From assembly GCF_002338065.1 (NCBI RefSeq), contig NZ_DDHJ01000007.1:4127-59309 (forward strand): 55,183 nt of DNA, given 5' to 3'. The DNA is from Pseudomonas sp. UBA1879 (lineage in GTDB: Bacteria > Pseudomonadota > Gammaproteobacteria > Pseudomonadales > Pseudomonadaceae). Under the pieces are notes generated by a model. That model saw only the letters and a list, made by a program, of their open reading frames with translations, was not told where the DNA came from and made no database searches. The position numbers and the translations under genes were made by a program. This document shows, in pieces, positions 36,655 through 44,334 of the stretch (the first letter of the stretch is position 1; every line of letters begins with the position of its first letter).

Positions 36655-37397
36655 TGCGTTTTTCTCCTGAGCTTGAAGAAGGACGCCTGCTGCAACGCTA
36701 CAAACGGTTTCTCGCTGACATTGAAACCCCCAGTGGCGAGCGCCTGACCATCCACTGCCCCAACACCGGTTCGATGTTCAACTGCATGATGCCGGGCGGC
36801 CGCGTCTGGTTCAGCCGCTCCGCCGACCCCAAGCGCAAACTGCCCGGGACCTGGGAAATCAGCGAAACCCCGCAAGGGCGCTTTGCCTGCGTCAACACCG
36901 GCCGAGCCAATAAGCTGGTCGAAGAGGCGCTGCTGGCAGGTGTGATCACCGAGTTGAACGGGTTCATGTCGCTTAAGCGCGAAGTGGCGTATGGGCAAGA
37001 AAACAGCCGTGTGGACTTTCGCCTCGATTACCCGGACGGCCCCGTGTTCCTCGAAGTGAAAAGCGTGACCCTGGGCTTCGATGAAAGCGCGGTCGCGGCA
37101 TTTCCAGATGCCGTCACTCAGCGTGGCGCCAAGCATTTGCGTGAGTTGGCGGCGTTGGCACGAGAAGGGGTGCGTGCGGTGCTGCTGTATTGCGTCAACT
37201 TGACGGGCATCGAGGCGGTGCGGCCCGCTGAAGAAATCGACGCCGCTTACGCCGAAGCCTTGAGAACCGCGGTTGCCGCGGGTGTCGAAGTCTTGGCGTA
37301 CGGCGTGCAGCTGACGCCCGAAGAAGTGCGGGTCGATCGGCAGCTTGAGGTTCACCTGACTGAAACGCGCCCTATCAGCCCCGTGTTGGCAGGTTGA
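36654..37397 (+). CDS. sfsA: SfsA sugar-fermentation-stimulation family protein
   Basis: A 247-residue SfsA protein, proposed to be a nuclease-fold DNA-binding protein. Conserved elements are LLQRYKRFLADI, HCPNTGSMFNCMMPG, NTGRANKLVEEAL, SRVDFRL and EVKSVTLG (PD-(D/E)xK-like Asp and Glu-x-Lys). Its cellular role is unclear, and the sugar-fermentation link comes from E. coli overexpression. The ATG is embedded in the aminotransferase stop. Its 3' end overlaps, tail to tail, the last 23 bp of the Rieske gene on the other strand. Confidence 0.92.
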   Translation: MRFSPELEEGRLLQRYKRFLADIETPSGERLTIHCPNTGSMFNCMMPGGRVWFSRSADPKRKLPGTWEISETPQGRFACVNTGRANKLVEEALLAGVITELNGFMSLKREVAYGQENSRVDFRLDYPDGPVFLEVKSVTLGFDESAVAAFPDAVTQRGAKHLRELAALAREGVRAVLLYCVNLTGIEAVRPAEEIDAAYAEALRTAVAAGVEVLAYGVQLTPEEVRVDRQLEVHLTETRPISPVLAG

Positions 37398-37704
37398 TCC
37401 AGACGCCCTGATCCTCTTCGCCAGATTCAACGGCGCTCAGGAATGCACCCTCGCAGGGGCCAGCGACGCACTCGCCGGTTTCGATCAGAAACAACGCGCC
37501 GTGAGTCGCGCACTGAATAAGGCTGGCGCTGGCATCCAGAAACTGATCGGGCTGCCATTCCAGCGCAACGTTTCGATGCGGGCAGCGGTTCTGATAGACG
37601 TACACCTGCCCCGCGCGTCGTACCGCCAGCACGGGAACCCCATCGACATTGAAACCGCGGCTCATTCCCTCAAGCAGATCAGCTTTTTCACACAGGTATT
37701 TCAG
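37375..37704 (-). CDS. Rieske [2Fe-2S] protein, apparently CTG-initiated
   Basis: A ~109-residue soluble Rieske ferredoxin-like protein. The cluster ligands are CPHRNVALEW and CATHGALF (Cys-x-His ... Cys-x2-His). There is no oxygenase domain, so it would be an electron carrier or regulator. The only well-placed ribosome site (AAGGAG, six bases upstream) points to a CTG codon at 37704-37702, giving KYLCEKADLL after the initiator. An in-frame ATG at 37749 would add 15 unlikely residues starting in a possible Fur site. It is divergent from hmuT and convergent with sfsA. The substrate partner is unknown. Confidence 0.8.
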   Translation of the reverse strand: MKYLCEKADLLEGMSRGFNVDGVPVLAVRRAGQVYVYQNRCPHRNVALEWQPDQFLDASASLIQCATHGALFLIETGECVAGPCEGAFLSAVESGEEDQGVWINLPTRG

Positions 37705-37734
37705 CGGACTCTCCTTCCTGCTTGACGCGCAAAT

Positions 37735-37753
37735 GCAAATAATTATCAAATTG
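37735..37753. promoter_or_regulatory. Possible Fur box between the Rieske gene and hmuT
   Basis: GCAAATAATTATCAAATTG agrees with the 19-bp Fur consensus at 11 positions. It lies 31 bp from the Rieske start and 114 bp from hmuT. Haem-import genes are usually Fur-repressed. Confidence 0.45.
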
Positions 37754-37866
37754 CTCCGCTTCGCGGGCGACCTAGTCTGACAGCTCGGCGATCGCTGCGT
37801 CGATCACGTTGGCCTGTTATCGCGATCCGGCTCACGCGCTTCTTCTATATAAAGGACCTTTTTCCC

Positions 37867-38757
37867 ATGCGTTTTCTCGCCAAACTGGCCGGCCTCTTGA
37901 TCGGGCTCTCATTCACTCATGGGGCCTGTGCAGAAGCGCAGCGGTGGGTCAGCGTCGGCGGCGCGCTAACCGAATGGGTTGTGGCGATGGGAGGCGAGTC
38001 ACAGCTGGTGGGTATCGACAGCACAAGTCAGCATCCAAGCTCCATTAAATCCCTGCCAAGCATTGGCTATCAACGCCAGCTGTCGTCAGAGGGGATCCTG
38101 AGTTTGCGTCCGAAAATTCTGGTGGGGACGGAAGAAATGGGGCCGCTACCGGTGCTTGAACAGCTGCGCGCCGCGGGCGTGAAGGTCGAGGTGTTTTCCG
38201 CGGGCGCTGATGTCGGTGCGCTCCAGAGCAATTTGCAGAAGCTCGGCGCGCTCCTCGATAAAGACGCGTTGGCTCGCGACTTGAGCGAACAGTACACCCA
38301 ACATCTCGATGCTCTGCATGCCTGGGTGGCGCAAGCGCAACTGCATCAGTCTGCGCCGAGGGTGCTGTTGCTGGTCAGCCATGCCGGCGCCGCGCCGATG
38401 GTGGCGGGGACAGGCACAGTGGGTGACTGGCTGATCAAGCAGGCGGGAGGTCGCAATCTGGCGACCCATGCGGGCTACAAGGTTTTCTCTGCAGAGGCAA
38501 TGGCAGGGTTGGACCCTGAAGTGCTGGTGTTCACCGATCGTGCGCAAATGGGGAGTTCGTCCCGAGAGGCGCTGCTCAGAGAAAATCCGCTGCTGGCCGC
38601 GACCCGTGCCGGTCGTCAGAATCGCCTGATCGAGCTTGACCCGACATTGCTGGTCGGCGGTTTGGGCCCACGACTGCCCGATGCCATGCAAACCCTGGCC
38701 AAAGCCTTTTACCCTGCCGACACGGCGCTCAATGCCAAGGTTTTGCCTGCCCAATGA
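37867..38757 (+). CDS. hmuT: Haem ABC transporter periplasmic binding protein
   Basis: A 296-residue class III substrate-binding protein (HmuT/PhuT type) with a signal peptide ending near GACAEA (residue 23). It has the WVSVGGALTEWVVAMGGESQLVGID entry, a long connecting helix and GLDPEVLVFTDRA near the end. Family members bind haem through a conserved Tyr or His. AAAGGACC lies 14-7 bases before the ATG. The stop overlaps hmuU (ATGA). No outer-membrane receptor (hmuR/phuR) or hmuS is next to it. Confidence 0.9.
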   Translation: MRFLAKLAGLLIGLSFTHGACAEAQRWVSVGGALTEWVVAMGGESQLVGIDSTSQHPSSIKSLPSIGYQRQLSSEGILSLRPKILVGTEEMGPLPVLEQLRAAGVKVEVFSAGADVGALQSNLQKLGALLDKDALARDLSEQYTQHLDALHAWVAQAQLHQSAPRVLLLVSHAGAAPMVAGTGTVGDWLIKQAGGRNLATHAGYKVFSAEAMAGLDPEVLVFTDRAQMGSSSREALLRENPLLAATRAGRQNRLIELDPTLLVGGLGPRLPDAMQTLAKAFYPADTALNAKVLPAQ

Positions 38758-39791
38758 GCAACATCGTGCAACCTCGTACGCTGTTCATCGTCCTGAGCGC
38801 GGTGTGTCTGATGGCGATCTGGCTCTCACTTGCGCTTGGGCCGATCAGCCTGCCCCTCACGGACACCCTGCGCGCCGGTTGGCAGCTGCTCGGCTTTGCC
38901 GGGAGCGACGAAAATCTGCGGCAGGCGGAGCTGATTATCGGTCAGATTCGCGTCCCCCGAACCTTGCTTGGCCTCGCGGTGGGAGCGGTGCTGGCGCTTT
39001 CGGGCGTAGCGATGCAGGGCTTGTTTCGGAATCCGCTCGCCGACCCTGGCTTGGTCGGGGTGTCCAGCGGGGCCGCACTCGGCGCGGCGGTCGCCATTGT
39101 CGCGGGCGCTTCGCTGGGCGGTTTGCCGGAAATGTTTGCGCCTTATCTGTTGTCGATCTGCGCCTTTGTCGGCGGGCTCGGGGTTACCGGGATCGTGTAC
39201 CGCCTTGGCCGTCGAGATGGCCAGACCAGCGTGGGTACCATGCTGCTGGCTGGCGTGGCAATGACGGCGCTGGCGGGGTCAATCATTGGGCTGTTCACGT
39301 ATCTGGCGGACGACGCAGCACTGCGCACTCTGACTTTCTGGAACCTCGGGACGTTGAATGGTGCGAGCTACGCGAGGCTGTGGCCATTGCTGCTGGTCTG
39401 TGCGCTTGTAATCGTCTGGCTGCCGCGCCGGGCGAAAGCCTTGAACGCGCTGTTGCTCGGCGAATCCGAGGCGCGTCATCTGGGGATTGAGGTCGAGCGG
39501 CTCAAGCGCGAGCTCATTTTGTGTATCGCGCTGGGGGTGGGTGCGGCCGTTGCTGCGGCTGGCCTGATCGGTTTCGTCGGGCTGATCGTGCCGCATCTGG
39601 TGCGGCTGATCGCCGGTCCCGATCATCGCGTCGTGCTGCCTGCCTCGGCGCTGGCAGGTGCAAGCCTGTTGCTGTTGGCCGACGTGTTCGCCCGTCTGGT
39701 GTTGGCGCCTGCCGAGCTACCGATTGGCATCGTGACGGTGTTCATCGGCGCGCCGTTCTTTCTGTTTCTGCTGGTGAGGGGGCGCGCTTGA
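38754..39791 (+). CDS. hmuU: Haem ABC transporter permease
   Basis: A 345-residue FecCD-family permease with about ten membrane helices. Conserved loops include QIRVPRTLLGLAVGAVLALSGVAMQG, RNPLADPGLVGVSSGAALGA and LIGFVGLIVPHLVRLIAGPDHR, the coupling region for the ATPase. It works with HmuT and HmuV to import haem, or possibly another iron chelate, into the cytoplasm. Both ends overlap the neighbouring genes by 1-4 bp (ATGA and TGATG), indicating tight translational coupling. Confidence 0.93.
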   Translation: MSNIVQPRTLFIVLSAVCLMAIWLSLALGPISLPLTDTLRAGWQLLGFAGSDENLRQAELIIGQIRVPRTLLGLAVGAVLALSGVAMQGLFRNPLADPGLVGVSSGAALGAAVAIVAGASLGGLPEMFAPYLLSICAFVGGLGVTGIVYRLGRRDGQTSVGTMLLAGVAMTALAGSIIGLFTYLADDAALRTLTFWNLGTLNGASYARLWPLLLVCALVIVWLPRRAKALNALLLGESEARHLGIEVERLKRELILCIALGVGAAVAAAGLIGFVGLIVPHLVRLIAGPDHRVVLPASALAGASLLLLADVFARLVLAPAELPIGIVTVFIGAPFFLFLLVRGRA

Positions 39792-40558
39792 TGATGAAGG
39801 CCGAACGCATCAGCGTGCATCGTGATGGCTCATGCGTGTTGGCGGGTATCGACCTGACGCTCAACCCTGGCGAAATGCTGGGGGTGTTGGGGCCGAATGG
39901 CGCCGGAAAGAGTACTTTGCTCGGCGCGTTGTGCGGCGAGTTGAAAACCACGCAAGGGTGCGTTTGGCTTGACGATCAACCGTTGTCGCACTGGACAGGT
40001 CAGCAGCGTGCGCGGCGTCTGGCGGTCTTGCCACAGAGCTCAACGCTAAGCTTCGCTTTCAGCGTTCAGGACGTGGTCGCGATGGGGCGTCTGCCTCATG
40101 ACAGTGGCCAGCAACGGGACGCCGAGATCATTCAGGCATCCCTTGAAGCCGCCGATGCGTTGCATTTGATGGGTCGGAGTTACCTCGCCCTGTCGGGTGG
40201 CGAGCGCCAACGGGTGCACCTGGCCCGAGTGCTGGCGCAACTATGGCCGGGGGAGGGTGGGCAGACATTGCTGTTGGATGAGCCGACATCCATGCTCGAC
40301 CCGTTGCATCAGCACACCACCTTGCAGGCGGTGCGTGGATTTGCCGACCGAGGCGGTGCGGTGCTGGTGATCCTGCATGACCTCAATCTGGCCGCGCGCT
40401 ACTGCGACCGATTGCTATTGCTTGAGGCGGGGCGGCCATTCGCGTCTGGCACCCCGGAGGACGTGCTGGTGCCGGACGCATTGCGAGCGGTGTTTGGCCT
40501 GGAGGTCTTGGTGCAAAGACACCCTGAGCGCGGTCACCCTTTGATCATCACTCGCTGA
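39791..40558 (+). CDS. hmuV: Haem ABC transporter ATPase
   Basis: A 255-residue ATP-binding subunit. Walker A is GPNGAGKST (residues 34-42), the signature is LSGGERQ (about 137), Walker B is LLLDEPTS (about 160), and the switch His is in VILHDLNLA (about 195). The start at 39791 is joined to the hmuU stop; the longer frame upstream is not coding. The 155 bp after it to deoC hold no terminator that I could recognise. Confidence 0.94.
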   Translation: MMKAERISVHRDGSCVLAGIDLTLNPGEMLGVLGPNGAGKSTLLGALCGELKTTQGCVWLDDQPLSHWTGQQRARRLAVLPQSSTLSFAFSVQDVVAMGRLPHDSGQQRDAEIIQASLEAADALHLMGRSYLALSGGERQRVHLARVLAQLWPGEGGQTLLLDEPTSMLDPLHQHTTLQAVRGFADRGGAVLVILHDLNLAARYCDRLLLLEAGRPFASGTPEDVLVPDALRAVFGLEVLVQRHPERGHPLIITR

Positions 40559-40716
40559 CCTTCTCTCTTTCCTGCAGACGTTTTTTGAAGGCAATGTCCT
40601 TAAGATGTTTCTGATAATTGCGTAGGCCCGCTCTTTGCCGCTCGCATGGCCGTTCACGCCGTTTCTGACTGGATTATCGTCCGCACCTGGAGTTCGCAGG
40701 TTGTCGAGGAATAGTG

Positions 40717-41478
40717 ATGGAGCGGGTGTGTGTGAGTGACGAAGCCGTGGCGCAAAAGGCGATAGGGCTACTGGAACTGACGTCGTTGAATGTCGACGAT
40801 ACGGCGGAGCGCATCGGCGCACTGTGCGAGCGCGCGTTGACCCCGGTCGGGAATGTCGCAGCGGTGTGCGTGTCACCCCGATTTGCCGGATTGGCGCGGC
40901 GCACGCTCGACAGCCTTCGGGCGCGGGAGGTCAAGGTCGTGGCGGTAGTCAACTTCCCGAATGGCGGCGTGTCGGTGAGCGCCGTTGAATCTGAAACCCA
41001 ATCGGCGATGCTGACCGGGGCCGACGAAATCGATCTGGTTTACCCCTACCACGCACAACTGAGTGGCGATCGGGCCGTCGGCAGTGCGATGGTCGCCGCT
41101 TGTAAGGCCAAGTGTGGATCTCGGGGATTGTTGACGGTGACGTTGGAGACGGGGCTGCTGCGGGATCCGCAAATCATCCATCAGGTCTGCCGCAATGCGA
41201 TTCTGGGGGGCGCGTCTTTCCTCAAGACCAGTACCGGCAAACAGGCGGTGGGCACGACACCGCAGGCGGCGAGAATATTGATCGAAGCCATTGCCGAGAC
41301 GGGGGCGCAAGTGGGGTTCAAGGCGTCCGGGAATGTTCGTACGCTGGATGAGGCTCGCGTCTATCTCGATGTGGTGGGCAGGAAGTTCGGTCCGCTTTGG
41401 GCTGGGCCCGCCCGGGTCCGGTTAAGTGGCGCAAGCCTGCTGGACGATCTTCTGGCGCATCTGGGTGTTCGACCGTGA
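40717..41478 (+). CDS. deoC: Deoxyribose-phosphate aldolase
   Basis: A 253-residue class I aldolase cleaving deoxyribose-5-phosphate to acetaldehyde and glyceraldehyde-3-phosphate. The Schiff-base lysine is Lys170 in ASFLKTSTGKQ, the second active-site lysine is in VGFKASGNVRT, and VVNFPNGG and DEIDLVYPY are conserved. The ATG at 40717 is preferred to the GTG three bases earlier because GAGGA then sits at a normal spacing. No other deoxynucleoside-catabolism gene (deoA/B/D) is adjacent. Confidence 0.93.
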   Translation: MERVCVSDEAVAQKAIGLLELTSLNVDDTAERIGALCERALTPVGNVAAVCVSPRFAGLARRTLDSLRAREVKVVAVVNFPNGGVSVSAVESETQSAMLTGADEIDLVYPYHAQLSGDRAVGSAMVAACKAKCGSRGLLTVTLETGLLRDPQIIHQVCRNAILGGASFLKTSTGKQAVGTTPQAARILIEAIAETGAQVGFKASGNVRTLDEARVYLDVVGRKFGPLWAGPARVRLSGASLLDDLLAHLGVRP

Positions 41479-41527
41479 AAACCTCGCAGGACGTGCCAGG
41501 GTTTAGGAATGACGCCGAACTGCAGAC

Positions 41528-41555
41528 AAAAAAAGACCCGGCAAAAAGCCGGGTC
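41528..41555 (-). terminator. Terminator of prrF
   Basis: An 8-bp GC-rich stem with a five-base loop and a seven-T tail on the minus strand. The A-run on the other side of the stem could give partial termination for deoC. Confidence 0.92.
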
Positions 41556-41642
41556 AAAAACCGTGATTAGCCTGATGAGGAGATAATCTGAGAGTCCGAA
41601 CCAAGGAGCCTTTCAGGTTACCAGCCAGTCTCGCGACCGGAT
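41528..41642 (-). ncRNA. prrF: PrrF-type iron-responsive sRNA
   Basis: About 115 nt on the minus strand with the conserved PrrF core TATCTCCTCATCAGGC (about 41563-41588) and an upstream stem containing GGTCGCGAGACTGG. It ends in a perfect terminator: GACCCGGC/GCCGGGTC (41535-41542 with 41548-41555) followed by seven T. PrrF RNAs repress messages for iron-containing proteins (sodB, sdh, acn) with Hfq when iron is low. The 5' end is inferred from the promoter. It is present here as a single copy, between deoC and the TfoX-like gene. Confidence 0.93.
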
Positions 41643-41645
41643 GTG

Positions 41646-41676
41646 ATAATCATAGTGATTCTCATTTGTAAGTCAA
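41646..41676 (-). promoter_or_regulatory. prrF promoter with overlapping Fur box
   Basis: TTGACT (41676-41671) and TATGAT (41654-41649) are 16 bp apart. The spacer and -10 carry GAGAATCACTATGATTATCA, a close Fur-box match, so Fur-Fe2+ would cover the promoter. Transcription should begin near 41642. Confidence 0.85.
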
Positions 41677-41696
41677 CAGGCAATCTCAAACTATTT

Positions 41697-41984
41697 TCAG
41701 GGTTGGTAATAGGCTGCTGTCTGGCTCGAAGCGACCTCGTTCAATTCTTCGTCGAGTCGAGCTTTATCCGCTTGAGTCAATTCACGCCAGTCAAGATCGT
41801 CCAGCGCGCCGGCGATGTAATACAGCAGCGCTTTCGAGGTCCGAAAGTCGCGAGCCTGAACAGCTTTGTAGGCGAGTATGGGGCCGAGTCGGCGAAGGTC
41901 TGCGGCGTTGTGAATGCCCGCGGCGTGTAACCACTGGGCCGAAGTTTTGCCCAGATTTTTCATCTGTAGCAGTTCGTCTTCCAT
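41697..41984 (-). CDS. TfoX C-terminal-domain-like protein
   Basis: A 95-residue protein. The start MEDELLQMKNLG at 41984 has AGGAGG four bases upstream. LLQMKNLGKTSAQWLHAAGIHNAADLRRLG is a helix-hairpin-helix pattern typical of the TfoX C-terminal domain (also DUF4332). It is followed by LLYYIAGALDDLDWRELTQADKARL. The TfoX N-terminal domain is absent. Function is unknown; nucleic-acid or protein contact through the hairpin is plausible. Its downstream side is the prrF promoter, so its 3' end must lie very near that site. The spacer from 41985 to 42220 shows nothing else. Confidence 0.82.
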   Translation of the reverse strand: MEDELLQMKNLGKTSAQWLHAAGIHNAADLRRLGPILAYKAVQARDFRTSKALLYYIAGALDDLDWRELTQADKARLDEELNEVASSQTAAYYQP

Positions 41985-42220
41985 GATGCCTCCTGCAGGT
42001 GTAGCTCCTTGTTGGATAACCTCCTGGACTTGTAAAAACTGCAGATGCAAGCCATGGAATGAGTGTAGACACCCTTCCAAATGCCTTCTAATCGCGCACA
42101 TGAAAACGCTTGATTACCCGCCGAATGGTCATATCTGCGGCTAACAGCCTGCGTGGCCCCGGCTCATTGCGTAAGCAGGGCTGATGATCGACGATCCGCG
42201 AAGCGTGTGCCGTTAGCGCG

Positions 42221-42565
42221 TCAGCGAGTGCGATAACGCAGGCGGGTACCGAAATTGACTGACATGAGGATCTCGTCCGCACTCAGTTCGACAGGGAAGT
42301 AGGCGCCGGAAATTTGGGCGTGGGCAATGCTGGCACCTTCCAGCGATGCGGTGCGAAAGTCGACGCCGCGAAGGTCTGCGGAACGGAAGTACGCGTCGCT
42401 GAAGTCGACCTCTTCGGCATTCAGATCGCGAAGGTCCAAGCCACGGAAATCACCGCCCGCAAGGTCGATGGGGCCACTTTTTGGGCGTTGCAGATTGAAG
42501 GCACTGACGTCATCTTTTCGCAGAAGCGCAAAAAGCGGCGATTCGAGCTGCTTGGGCTGGTTCAT
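42221..42565 (-). CDS. Small pentapeptide-repeat protein
   Basis: A 114-residue cytosolic protein. GGDFRGLDLRDLNAEEVDFSDAYFRSADLRGVDFRTASLEGASIAHAQISGAYF-type text (about residues 37-90) is a run of A(D/N)LxX pentapeptides making about two turns of a right-handed beta-helix. The C-terminal ELSADEILMSVNFGTRLRYRTR is conserved in other Pseudomonas copies that I recall. The ATG at 42565 has AAGGTGA twelve bases upstream. The repeat number is too low for a Qnr-like DNA mimic. Function unknown. Confidence 0.82.
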   Translation of the reverse strand: MNQPKQLESPLFALLRKDDVSAFNLQRPKSGPIDLAGGDFRGLDLRDLNAEEVDFSDAYFRSADLRGVDFRTASLEGASIAHAQISGAYFPVELSADEILMSVNFGTRLRYRTR

Positions 42566-42666
42566 CGTGGCGTCACCTTGTTGGAATTCTGACGCCATTA
42601 TAATGCCACTATCATCGAGCCGTGAAGTGTCAGGCTTCACGATTCGATGACTGGTGGCTCGACCGA

Positions 42667-44202
42667 TTACAAGCCCGGCAGGTATTGGCGGATGTCATCC
42701 ACCAACTTATCCAGATCACCACTCAGGTTCGTTTCGACGTGGCGACTGCGCAGCGTTTCGTCGGCGGTCAATGGCTCACGGTTTGCCAACTGAGCCTCAA
42801 TCACGTCCATCGTTGCGTCGGACGGGTCGTTGTTCAGTGCCTGACGTTGCGCCAGCCAGCCCTGAATGACGGCCTTTGGCGCAGCGCAGTCAACGATCAG
42901 GAAGGGCGTGCCAGTGTTTTCGGCGACTTGAGCAGTTGCCTGACGTTGGTCGAATTTGAGGAACGTGGCATCGATCACCACCGGGAAGCCCGCGTGCAGC
43001 ACCACTGCGGCCAGCTCATTGAGGCGTTTGTAGGTCGCGGCACTGACGTCCGACGCGTAAAGATTCTGGCTGTCACCGAACAGGCGCTTGCGCTCGACAT
43101 CCGAACGCAGGCGTACGGCGCCAAGGGCTTCGACCAGACGCATGGCTACGTGACTTTTGCCGACAGCCGAGACGCCATGGGTAATGGCCAGGAAGTTCGA
43201 CGGAATGGCGCTGTAACTCTCCGCCAGATTGGCATAGTTGCGGTATTGGCGCAGGGTGGTCGCGCGTTGCACATGATCAGCGTCTGCGGACAGGCTGAAC
43301 AACGCAACTTTGGCGCGCACGAGTGCACGGTAGGCTTTGTAGAAGTTCAGCAGTTCCAGGCCTTCATAGTCGCCGGTGTGTTCGAGGTACTGACTGATCA
43401 AGCGCCGTGACAGACTCTTCAGGCCGCGGTCTTCCAGGTCCATGGCCAGGAAGCCGATGTCGGCGTACACGTCGGTCATGCGGAACGGTTCGTTGAATTC
43501 GATGCAGTCGAAAATCACCACCTTGCCGTCGATCAGAGTGATGTTACCGAGATGAATGTCGCCATGGCATTCACGAATGAACCCGTCGGCCTTGCGTCGG
43601 GCCATCAACGGCTGCAGGCGTGCATAGCTGGCGTTCGCCCAGGCTTCCAGCGCACTCAGCTGAACGAGGTCGGCCTTCTCGGTGAGAAACGGCAGGATCT
43701 GTTCGAAGTTCTGGCTTACCGGCGCCATCGCGTATTCGGGCGAGCCGAGCGGGTTTTCTGACGGCACACGGGGTGTGCTCGTGTGGAACTCGGCGATCTG
43801 GCGAGCCATGTCGTCAATGTGTGCCGTTGTCAGCTCACCTTTGGCTTGGAGAACGCTCAACAGGCCATCTTGCGGGAATTGACGAATCTTCAGGGCGAAC
43901 TCGATCGCGTCGCCTTCGCCCCCCAGCTGCGGAGCTTCGGCAGTGCCGGTGATCGGCAACACGTCCAGATACAAATCGTGAGTCAGACGCTGATTGAGCT
44001 TTAGTTCCTGCTGGCAGAAATGTTCACGCGCTGCGAGGGTGGTGAAGTCCAGAAAGCCGAAATTCATCGGTTTCTTGATCTTGTAAACGTAGGGGCCAGT
44101 GAGCAGCACCCAGGAAATATGCGTTTCGATGACCTGAAATTGCTCCACGGGATGAGGGAACAGGGCAGGATTTTGAAGCGCGGCGATCAGTGTCTGGCTC
44201 AC
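42667..44202 (-). CDS. Two-domain APH-like kinase / AAA ATPase
   Basis: A 511-residue protein joining two kinase-like halves. Residues ~1-330 are an aminoglycoside-phosphotransferase-like domain with the ATP lysine region VYKIKKPMNFGFLDF, catalytic loop ECHGDIHLGNI and metal Asp in VIFDCIEFN. Residues ~335-511 are a P-loop kinase/AAA_33 domain with Walker A GVSAVGKS and the RSDVERKRLFG switch. This two-domain form is common in Proteobacteria with unknown substrate. Although the first half resembles antibiotic kinases, nothing here indicates resistance. It is a single gene between the pentapeptide protein and the divergent mrcB. Confidence 0.87.
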   Translation of the reverse strand: MSQTLIAALQNPALFPHPVEQFQVIETHISWVLLTGPYVYKIKKPMNFGFLDFTTLAAREHFCQQELKLNQRLTHDLYLDVLPITGTAEAPQLGGEGDAIEFALKIRQFPQDGLLSVLQAKGELTTAHIDDMARQIAEFHTSTPRVPSENPLGSPEYAMAPVSQNFEQILPFLTEKADLVQLSALEAWANASYARLQPLMARRKADGFIRECHGDIHLGNITLIDGKVVIFDCIEFNEPFRMTDVYADIGFLAMDLEDRGLKSLSRRLISQYLEHTGDYEGLELLNFYKAYRALVRAKVALFSLSADADHVQRATTLRQYRNYANLAESYSAIPSNFLAITHGVSAVGKSHVAMRLVEALGAVRLRSDVERKRLFGDSQNLYASDVSAATYKRLNELAAVVLHAGFPVVIDATFLKFDQRQATAQVAENTGTPFLIVDCAAPKAVIQGWLAQRQALNNDPSDATMDVIEAQLANREPLTADETLRSRHVETNLSGDLDKLVDDIRQYLPGL

Positions 44203-44334
44203 GGACGATCCTTGAAAGAGGTTAAGTCGAGAATGGGGTGACTAAAGGTGGCCATTATGGCCGCTCGGCGCATTGCTGCAAACCGCTGCGAGCTGGTCTG
44301 CCAGTGGCTTTGAAAGTGCGTATAATCCGCCGCC

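Noticed and set aside
40559..40716. A 22-codon ORF ending at the deoC ribosome site
   Set aside because: No ribosome site and no resemblance to any known leader; probably chance.
42667..44202. Aminoglycoside-resistance kinase
   Set aside because: The APH-like fold is fused to a P-loop kinase, a widespread chromosomal form with no link to resistance.
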